Assembly (NCBI RefSeq): GCF_900112365.1
Contig: NZ_FOLQ01000013.1
Coordinates: 102,594 to 166,593 of the forward strand
Origin: Spirosoma endophyticum
GTDB lineage: Bacteria > Bacteroidota > Bacteroidia > Cytophagales > Spirosomataceae
Direction: 5' to 3'
DNA: 64,000 bases
Both the position numbers and the translations under genes were made by a program. This document shows positions 42,514 to 52,299 of this stretch, one piece after another. The notes below the pieces were generated by a model, which saw nothing but the letters and a program-made list of their open reading frames with translations, was not told the origin of the DNA and searched no databases. The first letter of the stretch is position 1, and every line of letters starts with the position of its first letter.

Positions 42514-45150
42514 ATGAAAACAGACATCCAGGAATCCTACCTCCGGCCCGAAGCCGACGTACCCGTTGGTCAACCCAGCGAAATCGGGAATGCACTACCA
42601 CCCTCTCCCCGCTCGCGTTTGCTGGAGCCATTTCGTGATTCAATTTTTGGTATTGGTCTATTGCTGCTACTGATATCAGTCAGCGTATTTTTTCTGTATG
42701 ATCTGCTAAGCGATCCACGCCAGAAAGTCGAAAACAACGCTATCCTGATAATGCTCCATTACGGCATTGCGCTGACATTTTCGCTGATTTTATGGACGAA
42801 TGGGTTTCTGAAAAATCAGGGAATCAGAGATGGCAGCGGTCGACCAACCCGGTGGCTGGGTTTGCTGATCTGGCTCATCAGCGCCTATGCTCTAAACCGC
42901 GAAATGGCCGTCTTTCAGCAATCCACCGAATGGCTCTGCTGGGCGCTGGTGATCGTTGGTACAGCGATGGTACTGTATGCCTGGAAAGATGGACTGTCGA
43001 TACGTGTCCAGCAACTATTGTATGCTGTGTTGGCCTTCGGATGGTGGCTGTTTGCCTACATGGCTCTGTATATCGTTGGTCTATACCCGGTTAGCTTTCC
43101 CCTTATGATCGGGTTAGGATTGTCAGCCCATACGTTTGTGCCCTTGGCTTTTGCCATTTCGTTGGGCAAGGTACTCTGGCAGGATTCGCGTCAGGAAGAA
43201 CACCTGAGGCTCGGCGTTTATGCTGGATTGATGATACCGATCCTCGCTGTTGGCATCTTTTTGTCGGGCTGGATCGGTGACGTAACCCGCATCGAACAAA
43301 CCCGGCAGGAAGCTAGCCTTCGAAAAACCAGTGATCTGCCCGACTGGGTGCTGATTGCGCAGCAACTCAAACTCGGCTGGATCACCAATCGGTTATTACT
43401 GAGCAATCGGGTATACGATCTGGGGCGTTTTCTGGGAGGCATGGATTGGGACCTGGGCGGTTTAACAGCACTTGACGATGTTCGGCAACATGATCCTTTG
43501 GTTGTCATGGCGTCAAACTTATTTCCGGCTGATGTTTTGCCCGATGCAGACCAGCTTTCGCTCATAAAAACGGTTCTGGCCGAACGGCACAGCACCGTGG
43601 AAAAATTCTGGACCGGCCGCCATCTGACCACGGAGGACGTAGTGTCGCAGGTACGTATCTGGCCACAATTCCGGCTGAGCTATACCGAACAAACCATTCG
43701 GATTCGCAATCAGGCACGTGGACGTACAGAAGAAGCGTTACTGACATTCCATTTGCCAGCGGGATCGGTCGTATCATCCATGTCGTTATGGGTAAACGGC
43801 AAAGAAGAATCCGCCCGGCTAACAACTGTTGCCAAAGCGGATACGGCCTATCGAACCGTTGTGGGCGTTGAATCGCGTGTGGCTGCCCGCGACCCGTCGG
43901 TAGTGTTCTGGCAGGAAGGAAATCGCGTAACCGTACGTGTGTTTCCCTGCCAGGCAGGCGCAGATCGGCGCGTGAAAGTTGGTATTACGTCACCGTTGCG
44001 GTTCGAAAACAGTACGTTAGTCTATCAGAATCCAACCCTAGAGGGACCTACCAGTAGTTCAGCAGATGAGCTGATTTCAATTGACTTCACATCGGCGCCA
44101 ACCGCTTTAGAAACACCCTGGTTGCTTGAAAAATCGACCGGCAGCACCATCACGCACCGCGGCCGTTATGATCCCAGCTGGACGCTGCGATTCGATGCCC
44201 CTCCCCTATCAGCAGAGCCGTTTGTGCTCGATGGCCGATCGTATCAACTGGAAGCTTATCAACCAACGCTTGAGTCGTTCACCCCAACCGATGTGTTTTT
44301 GGACGTGAATGCCGAATGGAGCCGATTTGAATTTGAAATGGCGGTGGAAGCGGCCAAACAACGTCAACTTCCCGCCTGGGTCTTTGCCGATGGATTGCAA
44401 CGAATCAATACCCAGAATCTCGATGCGCTCTACGACCAGTTAACCCGTCAGTCGTTCAGTCTGTTTCCGGTTTACCGAATTGCCAACCCTGCCACGGCGT
44501 TATTGATCACAAAAGGATCGCCTTCGTCGCCAATTCTGTCGGATTTGAAAGGCAGCCAGTTCGCCGAATCGTTCGACCGCCTGAGCGAGCAGACAGCATC
44601 CATCCGCACGTTTTGCCTAAGCCCGGAATTATCACCTTACCTTAAAACGCTGGCCGAACTGCGCGTTTTGACCGTAGCAAACGGAACGTCCGACGATTTG
44701 ACCAAGCTTCTGACAACCACCCGGCAATTTCCGAAACAACCGGACAGGCAGGATCGAATTGTTCTGGCAGATGCGCAGGTGGCTATTCGCGAACGTCAGG
44801 CACAGGATGTGAAAGCGTCCCTTGCGCCTGATCATCTGGCACGGTTGTTCACCTACAATCACCTGTTGCAGCAAATAGGACGTCATTATTTTAGTCCGAA
44901 TTACCAGACTGACGCCCTGATTCAGGAAGCCCAGCATGCACACGTCGTATCCCCTCTATCGAGTTTAGTGGTGCTCGAAACCGTAGCGGATTATGATCGA
45001 TTCGGTATCAAAAAAGACACGTCGGGCCTGGGCAATGCGACACTGAAAGAAGAGGGTGCCGTGCCAGAACCGCACGAATGGGCGTTGCTGGTCATGGTTT
45101 TGGGATTACTTGGCTGGCTATACTGGAGAAAGCGCTATGCCTTCAATTGA
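42514..45150 (+). CDS. XrtN-system VIT domain protein with PEP-CTERM-like sorting tail
   Basis: The 878-residue protein has about eight N-terminal membrane helices (about 45-260), a VIT (vault/inter-alpha-trypsin) domain around 370-500 and a long extracytoplasmic region. Its C-terminus carries an exosortase signal: PEP at residues 851-853 followed by one helix and a basic WRKRY end. This matches the dedicated substrate described for exosortase XrtN in Bacteroidota. The xrtN gene overlaps its last 14 bp. It is probably the sole substrate, since no other PEP-CTERM tail was noticed in the window. Confidence 0.88.
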   Translation: MKTDIQESYLRPEADVPVGQPSEIGNALPPSPRSRLLEPFRDSIFGIGLLLLLISVSVFFLYDLLSDPRQKVENNAILIMLHYGIALTFSLILWTNGFLKNQGIRDGSGRPTRWLGLLIWLISAYALNREMAVFQQSTEWLCWALVIVGTAMVLYAWKDGLSIRVQQLLYAVLAFGWWLFAYMALYIVGLYPVSFPLMIGLGLSAHTFVPLAFAISLGKVLWQDSRQEEHLRLGVYAGLMIPILAVGIFLSGWIGDVTRIEQTRQEASLRKTSDLPDWVLIAQQLKLGWITNRLLLSNRVYDLGRFLGGMDWDLGGLTALDDVRQHDPLVVMASNLFPADVLPDADQLSLIKTVLAERHSTVEKFWTGRHLTTEDVVSQVRIWPQFRLSYTEQTIRIRNQARGRTEEALLTFHLPAGSVVSSMSLWVNGKEESARLTTVAKADTAYRTVVGVESRVAARDPSVVFWQEGNRVTVRVFPCQAGADRRVKVGITSPLRFENSTLVYQNPTLEGPTSSSADELISIDFTSAPTALETPWLLEKSTGSTITHRGRYDPSWTLRFDAPPLSAEPFVLDGRSYQLEAYQPTLESFTPTDVFLDVNAEWSRFEFEMAVEAAKQRQLPAWVFADGLQRINTQNLDALYDQLTRQSFSLFPVYRIANPATALLITKGSPSSPILSDLKGSQFAESFDRLSEQTASIRTFCLSPELSPYLKTLAELRVLTVANGTSDDLTKLLTTTRQFPKQPDRQDRIVLADAQVAIRERQAQDVKASLAPDHLARLFTYNHLLQQIGRHYFSPNYQTDALIQEAQHAHVVSPLSSLVVLETVADYDRFGIKKDTSGLGNATLKEEGAVPEPHEWALLVMVLGLLGWLYWRKRYAFN

Positions 45151-46252
45151 CCTGACAACACTCCTTTCGTTCGCCTTGCTGGTTTTCGCCTGGTGGCCGG
45201 GGAGCACCGGACGAAATCGCTGGACTGGCCGACTGCTGGCATTGGTATTGCTGTCGCCGGGGCTGCGTTACTTTTCGGCTTTGTTCACGTTCCCAATCCG
45301 GCTGCAATTAAGCGCCTGGGCTGCCAGTCTGCTACGTATCCTGGGCATGAACGTGCAGGCCGACGGCAATAGCCTTATCAATAATAGCCCAGCAACCGGC
45401 CCTATCGAGATGTCGGTAGACCCAGCCTGCATGGGCCTGCAAATGACTGGCGTATCACTTCTGGCGGGCTTGTTTGTCCTGATCTGGCACGAACGGGAGA
45501 CTAGGACGCAGGTATCCTTTGGCTGGGTTTGTGCCTTTGGGGTAAGCGTTTTCGGCCTGACGATTGTCTGTAATTTGTTCCGGATTGTGCTTTTGGTTGC
45601 CTTTGGCGCCATGCCCGATACATGGGCGCATGAAGGCATCGGGTTAGGCTGCGTTGCGGCATACGGCTGGCTCCCCACCTGGAGGCTGGCCCGGCTGCTG
45701 GTTCAGCGGACAGGGTGCGACGACGTAGTGGTTGAAAAATCGGGTGCTACGTTGACATCAATGGGTTGGGGCGTTGGCTTGCTGGCCGTTGGCCTGAGTA
45801 TTATGGCTTTTGCAGCCCGTCCCAACAAACCCATGAAGAACCTTTGCAATTTGGCGCAGATCGCGGCTTCGGGTTGGCAGCAATACGGAGCAGACTGTCA
45901 ATGCAAAACCCTCTCGAATGGATTCGTGCAACTGGCCAAGCCGGGCGTCCTGATCTACCTCAAACCACAACCCGACTGGTTCAGCGCCGACCATAGTCCA
46001 ACGGCCTGCTGGCGAGGCAGTGGTTACGAGCTTCGGCGCGTTCATGAAACGATGCTGGACGGTCACCCGGCCTACGTTGGCGAATTGCGCAAAAAGAACA
46101 AAATTCTTCATACGGCCTGGTGGTTCAGCAACGGGAACATCAACACGACCAGCCAGATAACGATGCGCTGGCAAATGCTACGTAGTGAGCCTGCCTTTGT
46201 GCTGGTGAATGTAACGCTGGAGAAGAAGCAAACCGCTTTATTTTCAAAATAA
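45137..46252 (+). CDS. xrtN: Exosortase XrtN fused to an EpsI-like domain
   Basis: The 371-residue protein has about seven helices with the exosortase catalytic residues Cys98 (DPACMGLQM), Arg149 (CNLFRIVLL) and His165 (WAHEGIGLG). After about residue 230 it continues into a soluble domain with HSPTACWRGSGYEL, the EpsI-type motif. The protease/transpeptidase cuts PEP-CTERM proteins and probably transfers them to an acceptor. ATG 45137 is preferred to an earlier in-frame start deep inside the VIT gene. Part of the 3' end is duplicated behind the next gene (47721). Confidence 0.9.
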   Translation: MPSIDLTTLLSFALLVFAWWPGSTGRNRWTGRLLALVLLSPGLRYFSALFTFPIRLQLSAWAASLLRILGMNVQADGNSLINNSPATGPIEMSVDPACMGLQMTGVSLLAGLFVLIWHERETRTQVSFGWVCAFGVSVFGLTIVCNLFRIVLLVAFGAMPDTWAHEGIGLGCVAAYGWLPTWRLARLLVQRTGCDDVVVEKSGATLTSMGWGVGLLAVGLSIMAFAARPNKPMKNLCNLAQIAASGWQQYGADCQCKTLSNGFVQLAKPGVLIYLKPQPDWFSADHSPTACWRGSGYELRRVHETMLDGHPAYVGELRKKNKILHTAWWFSNGNINTTSQITMRWQMLRSEPAFVLVNVTLEKKQTALFSK

Positions 46253-46298
46253 TGACCTCATTCGATCGCAAGACCGGCTGTAATAAAAACCTTACGTC

Positions 46299-47720
46299 AT
46301 GAAAGTAAAATTCATATTACCAGCCTTAGCGGAAGCAGAAAGCCCATTTTGGAGACCAATAAAATATTCCTTATTTCCTCCTCTTGGACTTGCCACGTTA
46401 GCGGCCTATCTATCCCCCGATGACGAGATTACTTTGCAAGATCAACATGTAGAAGAGCTTACGTTTAATGACACACCCGATCTCGTCATTATTCAGGTTT
46501 ATATTACGAATGCGTACCGAGCCTATAAAATTGCGGATCACTATAGACGTATAGGTGCTTACGTTTTACTTGGCGGTCTTCATGTTACGTCCTTACCAGA
46601 CGAAGCCGCAATCCATGCAGACACTATATTTTTGGGGCCGGGAGAAGAAACCTTTCCCCGATTCCTTAGAGACTTTGCGAACAAATCTCCTAAAAAAATA
46701 TATAGTTCTGCGATTAGAACACTGGACAAAATACCGCCAATAAAGCGAGATCTGATTAAAAGAAACCGTTATCTGGTCCCAAACTCAATTGTCGTTACAA
46801 GAGGTTGTCCACATCATTGCAATTTCTGTTATAAAGACGCTTTCTTCGAAGGTGGCAAAACATTCTATACGCAACTTGTTGATGACGCCTTAGCCGAAAT
46901 AGACCGACTTCCCGGAAGACATTTGTATTTCCTTGACGATCATTTGTTAGGCAACACGAAATTCGCGAGCGAGTTATTTGAAGGCATGAAAGGCATGAAC
47001 CGTGTTTTTCAGGGTGCCGCCACTATTGACTCTATACTGCGAGGGAATTTAATTGAAAAAGCAGCAGAAGCCGGTTTACGGAGCCTGTTCGTAGGTTTTG
47101 AAACGTTCTCGCCAGTCAATTTAAAGCAAAGCAATAAAAAACAGAACCTGGAAAAAGATTATGGCAAGGCCGTAAATCGACTACACTCGCTGGGAATAAT
47201 GATTAACGGAAGCTTCGTTTTTGGTCTTGATGAAGATGATAGCGATGTTTTCAAACGAACCGTTGAATGGGGTGTCGAAAATTCAATTACAACATCCACA
47301 TACCATATTCTTACGCCTTATCCCGGCACAAAACTTTACAAGGATATGGAGAATCAAAATCGCATTCTGACAAGAAATTGGGATTTATATGACACTCGGA
47401 ATGTGGTTTATAAAACAACAAATCTCACCGCAGATGAACTAAAAAACGGCTACGATTGGGCATATAAAGAATTCTACAGCTGGTCAAATATTATCAAGTC
47501 AAGTTTTAAACACGATTCGAACAGGCATAAATTAAAACATCTGTTCTATTCGGGAGGATGGAAAAAATTTGAGCCTGTCTGGAATTTTCTGATTAAAACA
47601 AAAAGCCTGAATAATATGCTGCCTGTCTTAGAATCTATTCTATCAAAAATCAAAACAACAGACGCGCAACTCCCACCAGCAGAAGTTAAAAATCAAAGTC
47701 AACAGTTATTCAGCGATTAG
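46299..47720 (+). CDS. B12-binding-domain type radical SAM protein
   Basis: The 473-residue protein has an N-terminal Rossmann-like domain (FPPLGLATLAAYL; VLLGGLHVTSLP; FLGPGEETFP) and a radical SAM core with Cys170-PHH-Cys174-NF-Cys177, followed by LYFLDDHLLG and VGFETFSP. This layout is that of the BchE/HpnJ-like group, which modifies tetrapyrroles, lipids or natural products; the substrate is unknown. The DNA is visibly richer in A/T, and its codons (AAA, ATT, TTA) differ from the neighbours, suggesting transfer. It sits between xrtN and a second copy of the xrtN tail. Confidence 0.88.
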   Translation: MKVKFILPALAEAESPFWRPIKYSLFPPLGLATLAAYLSPDDEITLQDQHVEELTFNDTPDLVIIQVYITNAYRAYKIADHYRRIGAYVLLGGLHVTSLPDEAAIHADTIFLGPGEETFPRFLRDFANKSPKKIYSSAIRTLDKIPPIKRDLIKRNRYLVPNSIVVTRGCPHHCNFCYKDAFFEGGKTFYTQLVDDALAEIDRLPGRHLYFLDDHLLGNTKFASELFEGMKGMNRVFQGAATIDSILRGNLIEKAAEAGLRSLFVGFETFSPVNLKQSNKKQNLEKDYGKAVNRLHSLGIMINGSFVFGLDEDDSDVFKRTVEWGVENSITTSTYHILTPYPGTKLYKDMENQNRILTRNWDLYDTRNVVYKTTNLTADELKNGYDWAYKEFYSWSNIIKSSFKHDSNRHKLKHLFYSGGWKKFEPVWNFLIKTKSLNNMLPVLESILSKIKTTDAQLPPAEVKNQSQQLFSD

Positions 47721-47759
47721 CTAGTGAACGTAACGCTGGATAAGGAAAGTATTCAGTAA
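47721..47759 (+). pseudogene. Duplicate of the xrtN 3' end
   Basis: CTAGTGAACGTAACGCTGGA... reads LVNVTLDKESIQ-stop and matches LVNVTLEK near the xrtN C-terminus (46202-46225) at 21 of 24 bases. All differences but one are synonymous. It starts directly after the radical SAM stop codon and looks like the original gene end displaced by insertion. Confidence 0.6.
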
Positions 47760-47820
47760 ATCAGACCATGCCGGGTTGGCTTCCTTTATTAGCAGTGCCG
47801 ATGAGGATTTACTACGTAGC

Positions 47821-47855
47821 AAAAAGGCCATTGGGATCACCAATGGCCTTTTTTA
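47821..47855. terminator. Bidirectional terminator
   Basis: AAAAAGGCCATTGG, a five-base loop and CCAATGGCCTTTTTT form a strong stem with T-runs on both strands. It serves the convergent radical SAM/xrtN side and the LolA-like gene. Confidence 0.88.
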
Positions 47856-47881
47856 TAGTAACTAATTCACTCGGCATGTAA

Positions 47882-48592
47882 TCACTTTGCCGTAAAATCT
47901 GAATCTTTCAACCCTTTATTCACCTTAACATTATCGACCGACATGGTCATGGGTCCACGGGGCGATTGCTGATTTATGGTCATCGGAAACTTGATACCAC
48001 CCGTGTCTTTATAATCCGAATAGACCATTGTCGAAGTCATTTCGCCCTGCGGTGACTTGTTCGTCACGACCGACTGCACTTTCAGCCCCGTTGCTACGTC
48101 GAAATTATCAGTCCAGGTGGTCGCGCCATCAGCGGTCATATGGCTCAGTTTGTAAGTATCCTTGCCATCCACTTTCTCCGGTCCGACCAGCGTTGTTTTT
48201 ACGCCATTTTCGGCATAATGCAGTTCCGGGAACAGCGTATTCATTACGGTCATCTGTTGCGCAGCCGGCCCTTCCAAGGTGCGGCTCCCCTGCATACCAC
48301 CCATCACGACCGTTGACCCATCGCCGGTTTGCTTCATCACTTCCATACCGTTCGCATTGATGACCATCGAGAATTTGTTGGGCAGCTTCTGCTTACGGGT
48401 AACAATGATGGCATTGCCGTTCATATCCGACGACATACTCGTCGTCATATCGGTCACTTTCATTAGGGCCTCTTTCCCGCCAATAGCGGCAATATACTTG
48501 TCCATCACTTCCTCAGCCGTTGGGGTCGACTGAGCCAGAACCAGCCGCCCAAACGCAACCAGCAGCCATACGAATGTTAGTATTTTTTTCAT
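47882..48592 (-). CDS. Secreted LolA-like outer-membrane-lipoprotein-sorting domain protein
   Basis: The 236-residue protein has a signal peptide (FVWLLVAFGRLVLA) and begins TAEEVMDKYIAAIGGKEALMKV, the usual opening of LolA-like proteins in Bacteroidota. The body has a beta pattern (NKFSMVINANGMEVMKQTGDG; YSDYKDTGGIKFPMTI) typical of the half-barrel fold. Similar domains often accompany insulinase-type peptidases, but none is here. A true LolA role is uncertain. Confidence 0.8.
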   Translation of the reverse strand: MKKILTFVWLLVAFGRLVLAQSTPTAEEVMDKYIAAIGGKEALMKVTDMTTSMSSDMNGNAIIVTRKQKLPNKFSMVINANGMEVMKQTGDGSTVVMGGMQGSRTLEGPAAQQMTVMNTLFPELHYAENGVKTTLVGPEKVDGKDTYKLSHMTADGATTWTDNFDVATGLKVQSVVTNKSPQGEMTSTMVYSDYKDTGGIKFPMTINQQSPRGPMTMSVDNVKVNKGLKDSDFTAK

Positions 48593-48670
48593 GATTTCCA
48601 GCGAACGTTTTTTTTCAAATGTAACGTATCAGTTATACAACGACAAGGTGTTTTACTAAGCAATTATACT

Positions 48671-49966
48671 CTATTGAATCAAGGCAAATTCGGCCAGATA
48701 AACCACCGCTCCAGCTACGTATCCGATCAGCGCCAGCCAGCTGATTTTACGCAGATACCAGCCGAATTCCAGCTTCTCCATGCCCATGACGGCTACGCCC
48801 GCTGCCGACCCTATCAATAAGATACTGCCCCCCGTACCGGCGCAATAGGCCAGAAACTCCCATAGTTTAGCATCCGTCGGATACGTTTGCAGGTCATACA
48901 TACCCATGGCAGCCGCAACGATCGGTACGTTATCGACCACCGCCGATACGATCCCAATCAGCAGTACAATAACGTCCAGATTACCAACCGACTGATTTAG
49001 CGACTCGGCCAAGGCACGTAGTACACCCGTTGATTCCAGGGCGCCAACCGCCAGCAGAATGCCCAGGAAAAACAGAATACTCGACGTATCAATCCGGCTC
49101 AAGGCATAGGCCGCCGTAAATTTCTGCCGTTCGGCTTCATCTTTGTCACTGTGCAGCACCTCGGAAACGACCCAGATTACACCCAGCACCAGCAACATGC
49201 CCATATAGGGAGGTAAATGGGTGACCGTTTTGAAAATGGGGACAAACAGCATACCACCGAGCCCGGTCGCCAGCATGATCCGTCGCTCACGTCGGGCCAT
49301 TGGCGTTACGTAGGGACGGCTAATACCTTTGGTAGCGGTTGACGTAGCGGGCAGCGTTTCAGATTTATACATACGAGTCAACAGCATAAGTGGAACCAGC
49401 ATCGACACCAGGCTGGGCAGCAAAAGCGTACGGATAATGTTAGTGGTTGTAACCTGCTCACCAATCCAGAGCATCGTTGTGGTTACGTCGCCAATGGGCG
49501 ACCAGGCACCGCCTGCATTGGATGCTACAATGATCATACCGGCTACAATACGTCGTTGCTCTGCATTCCGAATCAATTTGCGCGCTACGGATACCATCAC
49601 GATGGCCGTCGTGAGGTTATCCAACAGCGCCGATAAAACGAACGCCAGCAGACTAATGATCCAGAGTAAGGTGCGGATATTTCGGCTGGCAACTCGGTCG
49701 GTGATCAGCGTGAAACCGTCGTGAACATCAATCAGCTCCACTACGGTCATAGCCCCCATCAGGAAGAACAGAATTTCGGCCGTTTGTGCTAGATGCTCAC
49801 CGAGGTGATGCATGACGGATTCTGTATGGGCATCAAAAAGTGCATAGGCCGTCCAGCAAACTACGCCCGTAATGAGCGCCGTAGCTGTTTTATTGATCTT
49901 GATCGGGTGTTCGAGCGTAATGAGCAAATACCCGACAACGAAGAAACTAATCAGCAAAAAGGTCAT
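48671..49966 (-). CDS. nhaD: Sodium/proton antiporter of the NhaD family
   Basis: This 431-residue membrane protein of about 12 helices has features typical of NhaD: FFLMGAMTVVELID, ALLDNLTTAIVMVSVARKL, SNAGGAWSPIGDVTTTMLW and a later VSAVVDNVPIVAAAMGMY and GTGGSILLIGSAAGV. It should exchange Na+ (or Li+) for protons at the inner membrane. It is monocistronic. Confidence 0.93.
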   Translation of the reverse strand: MTFLLISFFVVGYLLITLEHPIKINKTATALITGVVCWTAYALFDAHTESVMHHLGEHLAQTAEILFFLMGAMTVVELIDVHDGFTLITDRVASRNIRTLLWIISLLAFVLSALLDNLTTAIVMVSVARKLIRNAEQRRIVAGMIIVASNAGGAWSPIGDVTTTMLWIGEQVTTTNIIRTLLLPSLVSMLVPLMLLTRMYKSETLPATSTATKGISRPYVTPMARRERRIMLATGLGGMLFVPIFKTVTHLPPYMGMLLVLGVIWVVSEVLHSDKDEAERQKFTAAYALSRIDTSSILFFLGILLAVGALESTGVLRALAESLNQSVGNLDVIVLLIGIVSAVVDNVPIVAAAMGMYDLQTYPTDAKLWEFLAYCAGTGGSILLIGSAAGVAVMGMEKLEFGWYLRKISWLALIGYVAGAVVYLAEFALIQ

Positions 49967-50206
49967 ACGATAAACTGGTCAACTCGGCAGCGAATGAATA
50001 AATTTGTCCACCTTCTTGCTAGAGGAAAGCTGGACTTACAAAATAAGCCCTATACAAGTCATTACTAATCTCCCCTTAGTGGCTGTAAAAGAACAATTTT
50101 AAGCGTTGAAGCATATAGTTGAGATATGTTTATTATACAGTTGTTCAGTAGAATACTGTCCCTTTGGTGTATGCTAAGATAAAAATCTTAATGTTCGAAG
50201 GTACAA

Positions 50207-51159
50207 ATGAAAGCTACCCTCCGTGAGAAGCCGATCAACGACGGGCGGAAAAGCCTGTATTTAGACTTTTATCCATCGATCCCTCACCCTGAACCGGGAA
50301 CATCTACGCGCCGGGAATTCCTTAGCCTATATGTATCTGAGAAGGCACGTGGTGATCTGGAGCGCAAACATAACAAAGAGACCGGCTATTGAGTGAGACT
50401 ATTTGCGCTCAGCGTCAGCCTGCCATTCAGAGTGAGCACTACGGCTTTTTGAAAAATCGGCGCCCAGTGCGGACTTTCTGGATTGGTTTAAAGTGCAGGC
50501 CGAAGAGAAAAAGCGGGGGGCTGATGCTGGTAGACGTACCCTATGGACATGTACATACAAACACCTGGAATACTTCAGTGGTAGTACGTTATTAGCCAGC
50601 GACTTGACCGAAGGTTTTTGCCCGTAAAGGAAACGCAGCGTGAGTTTGTAACAATGGCCGAACTTCAGTCACTTGCCAAGGCTGATTGCGACCTGGATGA
50701 ACTAAACGAGCGGCCTTGTTTTCGGCCCTCACCGGACTTCGCTACAGCGATATTGCTAAACTCACATGGTCGGAAGTGTTTAGCGACGCCAGCGAGCACT
50801 CGCTACGGTTCACTCAAAAGAAAACCGAAGGTGTCGAAACCTTGCCCATATCTGAGTTAGCTTGTGGGCTCTTAGGGGAACGAATGGCAGGATCTGAAAA
50901 GGTATTCCCTAATCTGTCTTATTCGTCCTGGCAGAATTTAAAGCTGCAACAGTGGTGTCTACGCGCTGGCATATCCCGAACCATTAAGTTTCACGCCTTC
51001 CGCCATACGTTCGCTACACTACAACTCTCGTTGGGCACGGACCTCTACACCATTTCCAAGATGCTTGGCCATCGGGACATTAGCACGACTCAGATTTATG
51101 CCAAGGTGGTCGATAAGTCCAAGCGTGAAGCTGCTGACAAGATTAAACTGACCCTTTAA
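50207..51159 (+). pseudogene. Broken tyrosine recombinase (phage-type integrase)
   Basis: The first 62 codons (MKATLREKPINDGRKSLYLDF) look like an arm-binding domain and end at a TGA near 50391. Out-of-frame remnants follow (AIQSEHYGFLKNR; TYKHLEYFSGGSTLLASDL). The catalytic domain is intact from about 50716: TGLRYSDI (Arg), HAFRHTFATLQ (His-x-x-Arg), LGHRDISTTQIYAK (His, Tyr). There are at least two frameshifts and an apparent deletion in the core-binding part between about 50610 and 50620, so no active enzyme is expected. It marks an old mobile element at the left of an accessory region. Confidence 0.85.
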
Positions 51160-51251
51160 AAAGTGACAGCAGTGGATTGTCCATATATTACATTTCCGCT
51201 GTATCGAAGAATGCTATCAAAAAGTCATATAAACAGTAGTTGGATAAACTG

Positions 51252-51860
51252 TCAATAACGGTCAGGTACCATAGGCGTAAGGGCCTGGGTTTGGATGGTT
51301 CCGTTCGGATACACTGTCACGGCGTTCTGGATCGCTGTATTACCCAGAGACCACTGATTACTGCCTACCAGATGGTCGTCAATGCTGGCAATGACCTTAG
51401 CATTGACCGCTGATGCCAAGTAACGCATAAACTTGACGCCCTGCCCGTTCGGATTACCCGTATACTTACCCGACTTTTTGACTCTTCCGGGTTGCAGCAT
51501 ATCCACATGGACGGTCGTCTCACTGGCGATGGCACAGGAATGCAGCTCGACCCGGCCAGCCGAATCGAAGCACCCCCGTAATGTCCACCATTCATAGATG
51601 TTGTCCTCGGTATAGACTTTGCCCAGAAAAAAGGCCCCACTATCGCCATGGGCGACAATCCGCAGGATGTGGATTTTATTGGGGCCAATCTGTTGCTTGA
51701 TCCACTGCACAATGTCGCCCGCTGACATGGCAAAGGGGACGAGCAGTTTGTAGGTTGTCATATGATTCACCCTCTTGCCGTCATCTTTTTGAAACAGGGT
51801 AGCGAAGTTCTTGTCGACCTTGTCGAATAGGTGTACGGATACGGATTCAAATTCAGCCAT
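51252..51860 (-). CDS. Stand-alone DUF4347-like protein with caspase-type His/Cys pattern
   Basis: The 202-residue protein has no signal peptide. The segment HILRIVAHGDSG (His71-Gly72) and, after a spacer, VELHSCAIASE (Cys109) follow the clan CD cysteine-peptidase pattern: hydrophobic strand-His-Gly, then hydrophobic strand-Ser/Ala-Cys. This resembles DUF4347 domains, which usually sit in giant adhesins. The C-terminal third (GVKFMRYLASAVNAKVIASIDDHLVG) is also DUF4347-like. It stands alone between a broken integrase and a lipoprotein. Peptidase activity is an inference. Confidence 0.65.
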   Translation of the reverse strand: MAEFESVSVHLFDKVDKNFATLFQKDDGKRVNHMTTYKLLVPFAMSAGDIVQWIKQQIGPNKIHILRIVAHGDSGAFFLGKVYTEDNIYEWWTLRGCFDSAGRVELHSCAIASETTVHVDMLQPGRVKKSGKYTGNPNGQGVKFMRYLASAVNAKVIASIDDHLVGSNQWSLGNTAIQNAVTVYPNGTIQTQALTPMVPDRY

Positions 51861-52299
51861 ACGAATCGGGAATTACATGGTTTAGCATCGTTATCTTCAG
51901 ATGAACCGCCCCAGCCTAGCCAGAACGACAGCCCGGCCTGAGCAGATCAGAACCCGCAACCGGTACGGGTAGAGTAATCGGGTTGGATGCGGTCATATAA
52001 AGATCTTCACCAAGTAAATGAATCGAACCATTGGAGCCTTTAAGTATTTATTCTATGGTTGATACACCCCGACTTTTATTCATCCATATCGCTCATTAGT
52101 ATCGCGTTGCCGAGTCATGAATACAATTTGTTTGGGTTATTAAGAAAGCCGGCTGATTGTACATTAGAAAGGGAAGAAGAAAGGCCGGTATTATGTTGAT
52201 GGAATAGCTGTAGAATGACAGCATGACCGTTGGTTACCTCATAGAGTAAAAGCCATTGTTTTTGCCTTTTAAAAGCAGTACAATCAAGACTCAACAACC
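51861..52299. other. Intergenic region, no gene seen
   Basis: These 439 bp separate the divergent DUF4347-like and lipoprotein genes. Frames on both strands are short and unconvincing, and no strong dyad or repeat was noticed. Promoters for both genes should lie here, but no clear TAnnTTTG element was placed. Confidence 0.4.

Noticed and set aside
45056..45136. Extended N-terminus for XrtN
   Set aside because: The additional 27 codons overlap the VIT gene in another frame and are Cys/Trp-rich without helix character; ATG 45137 begins the first membrane helix region.
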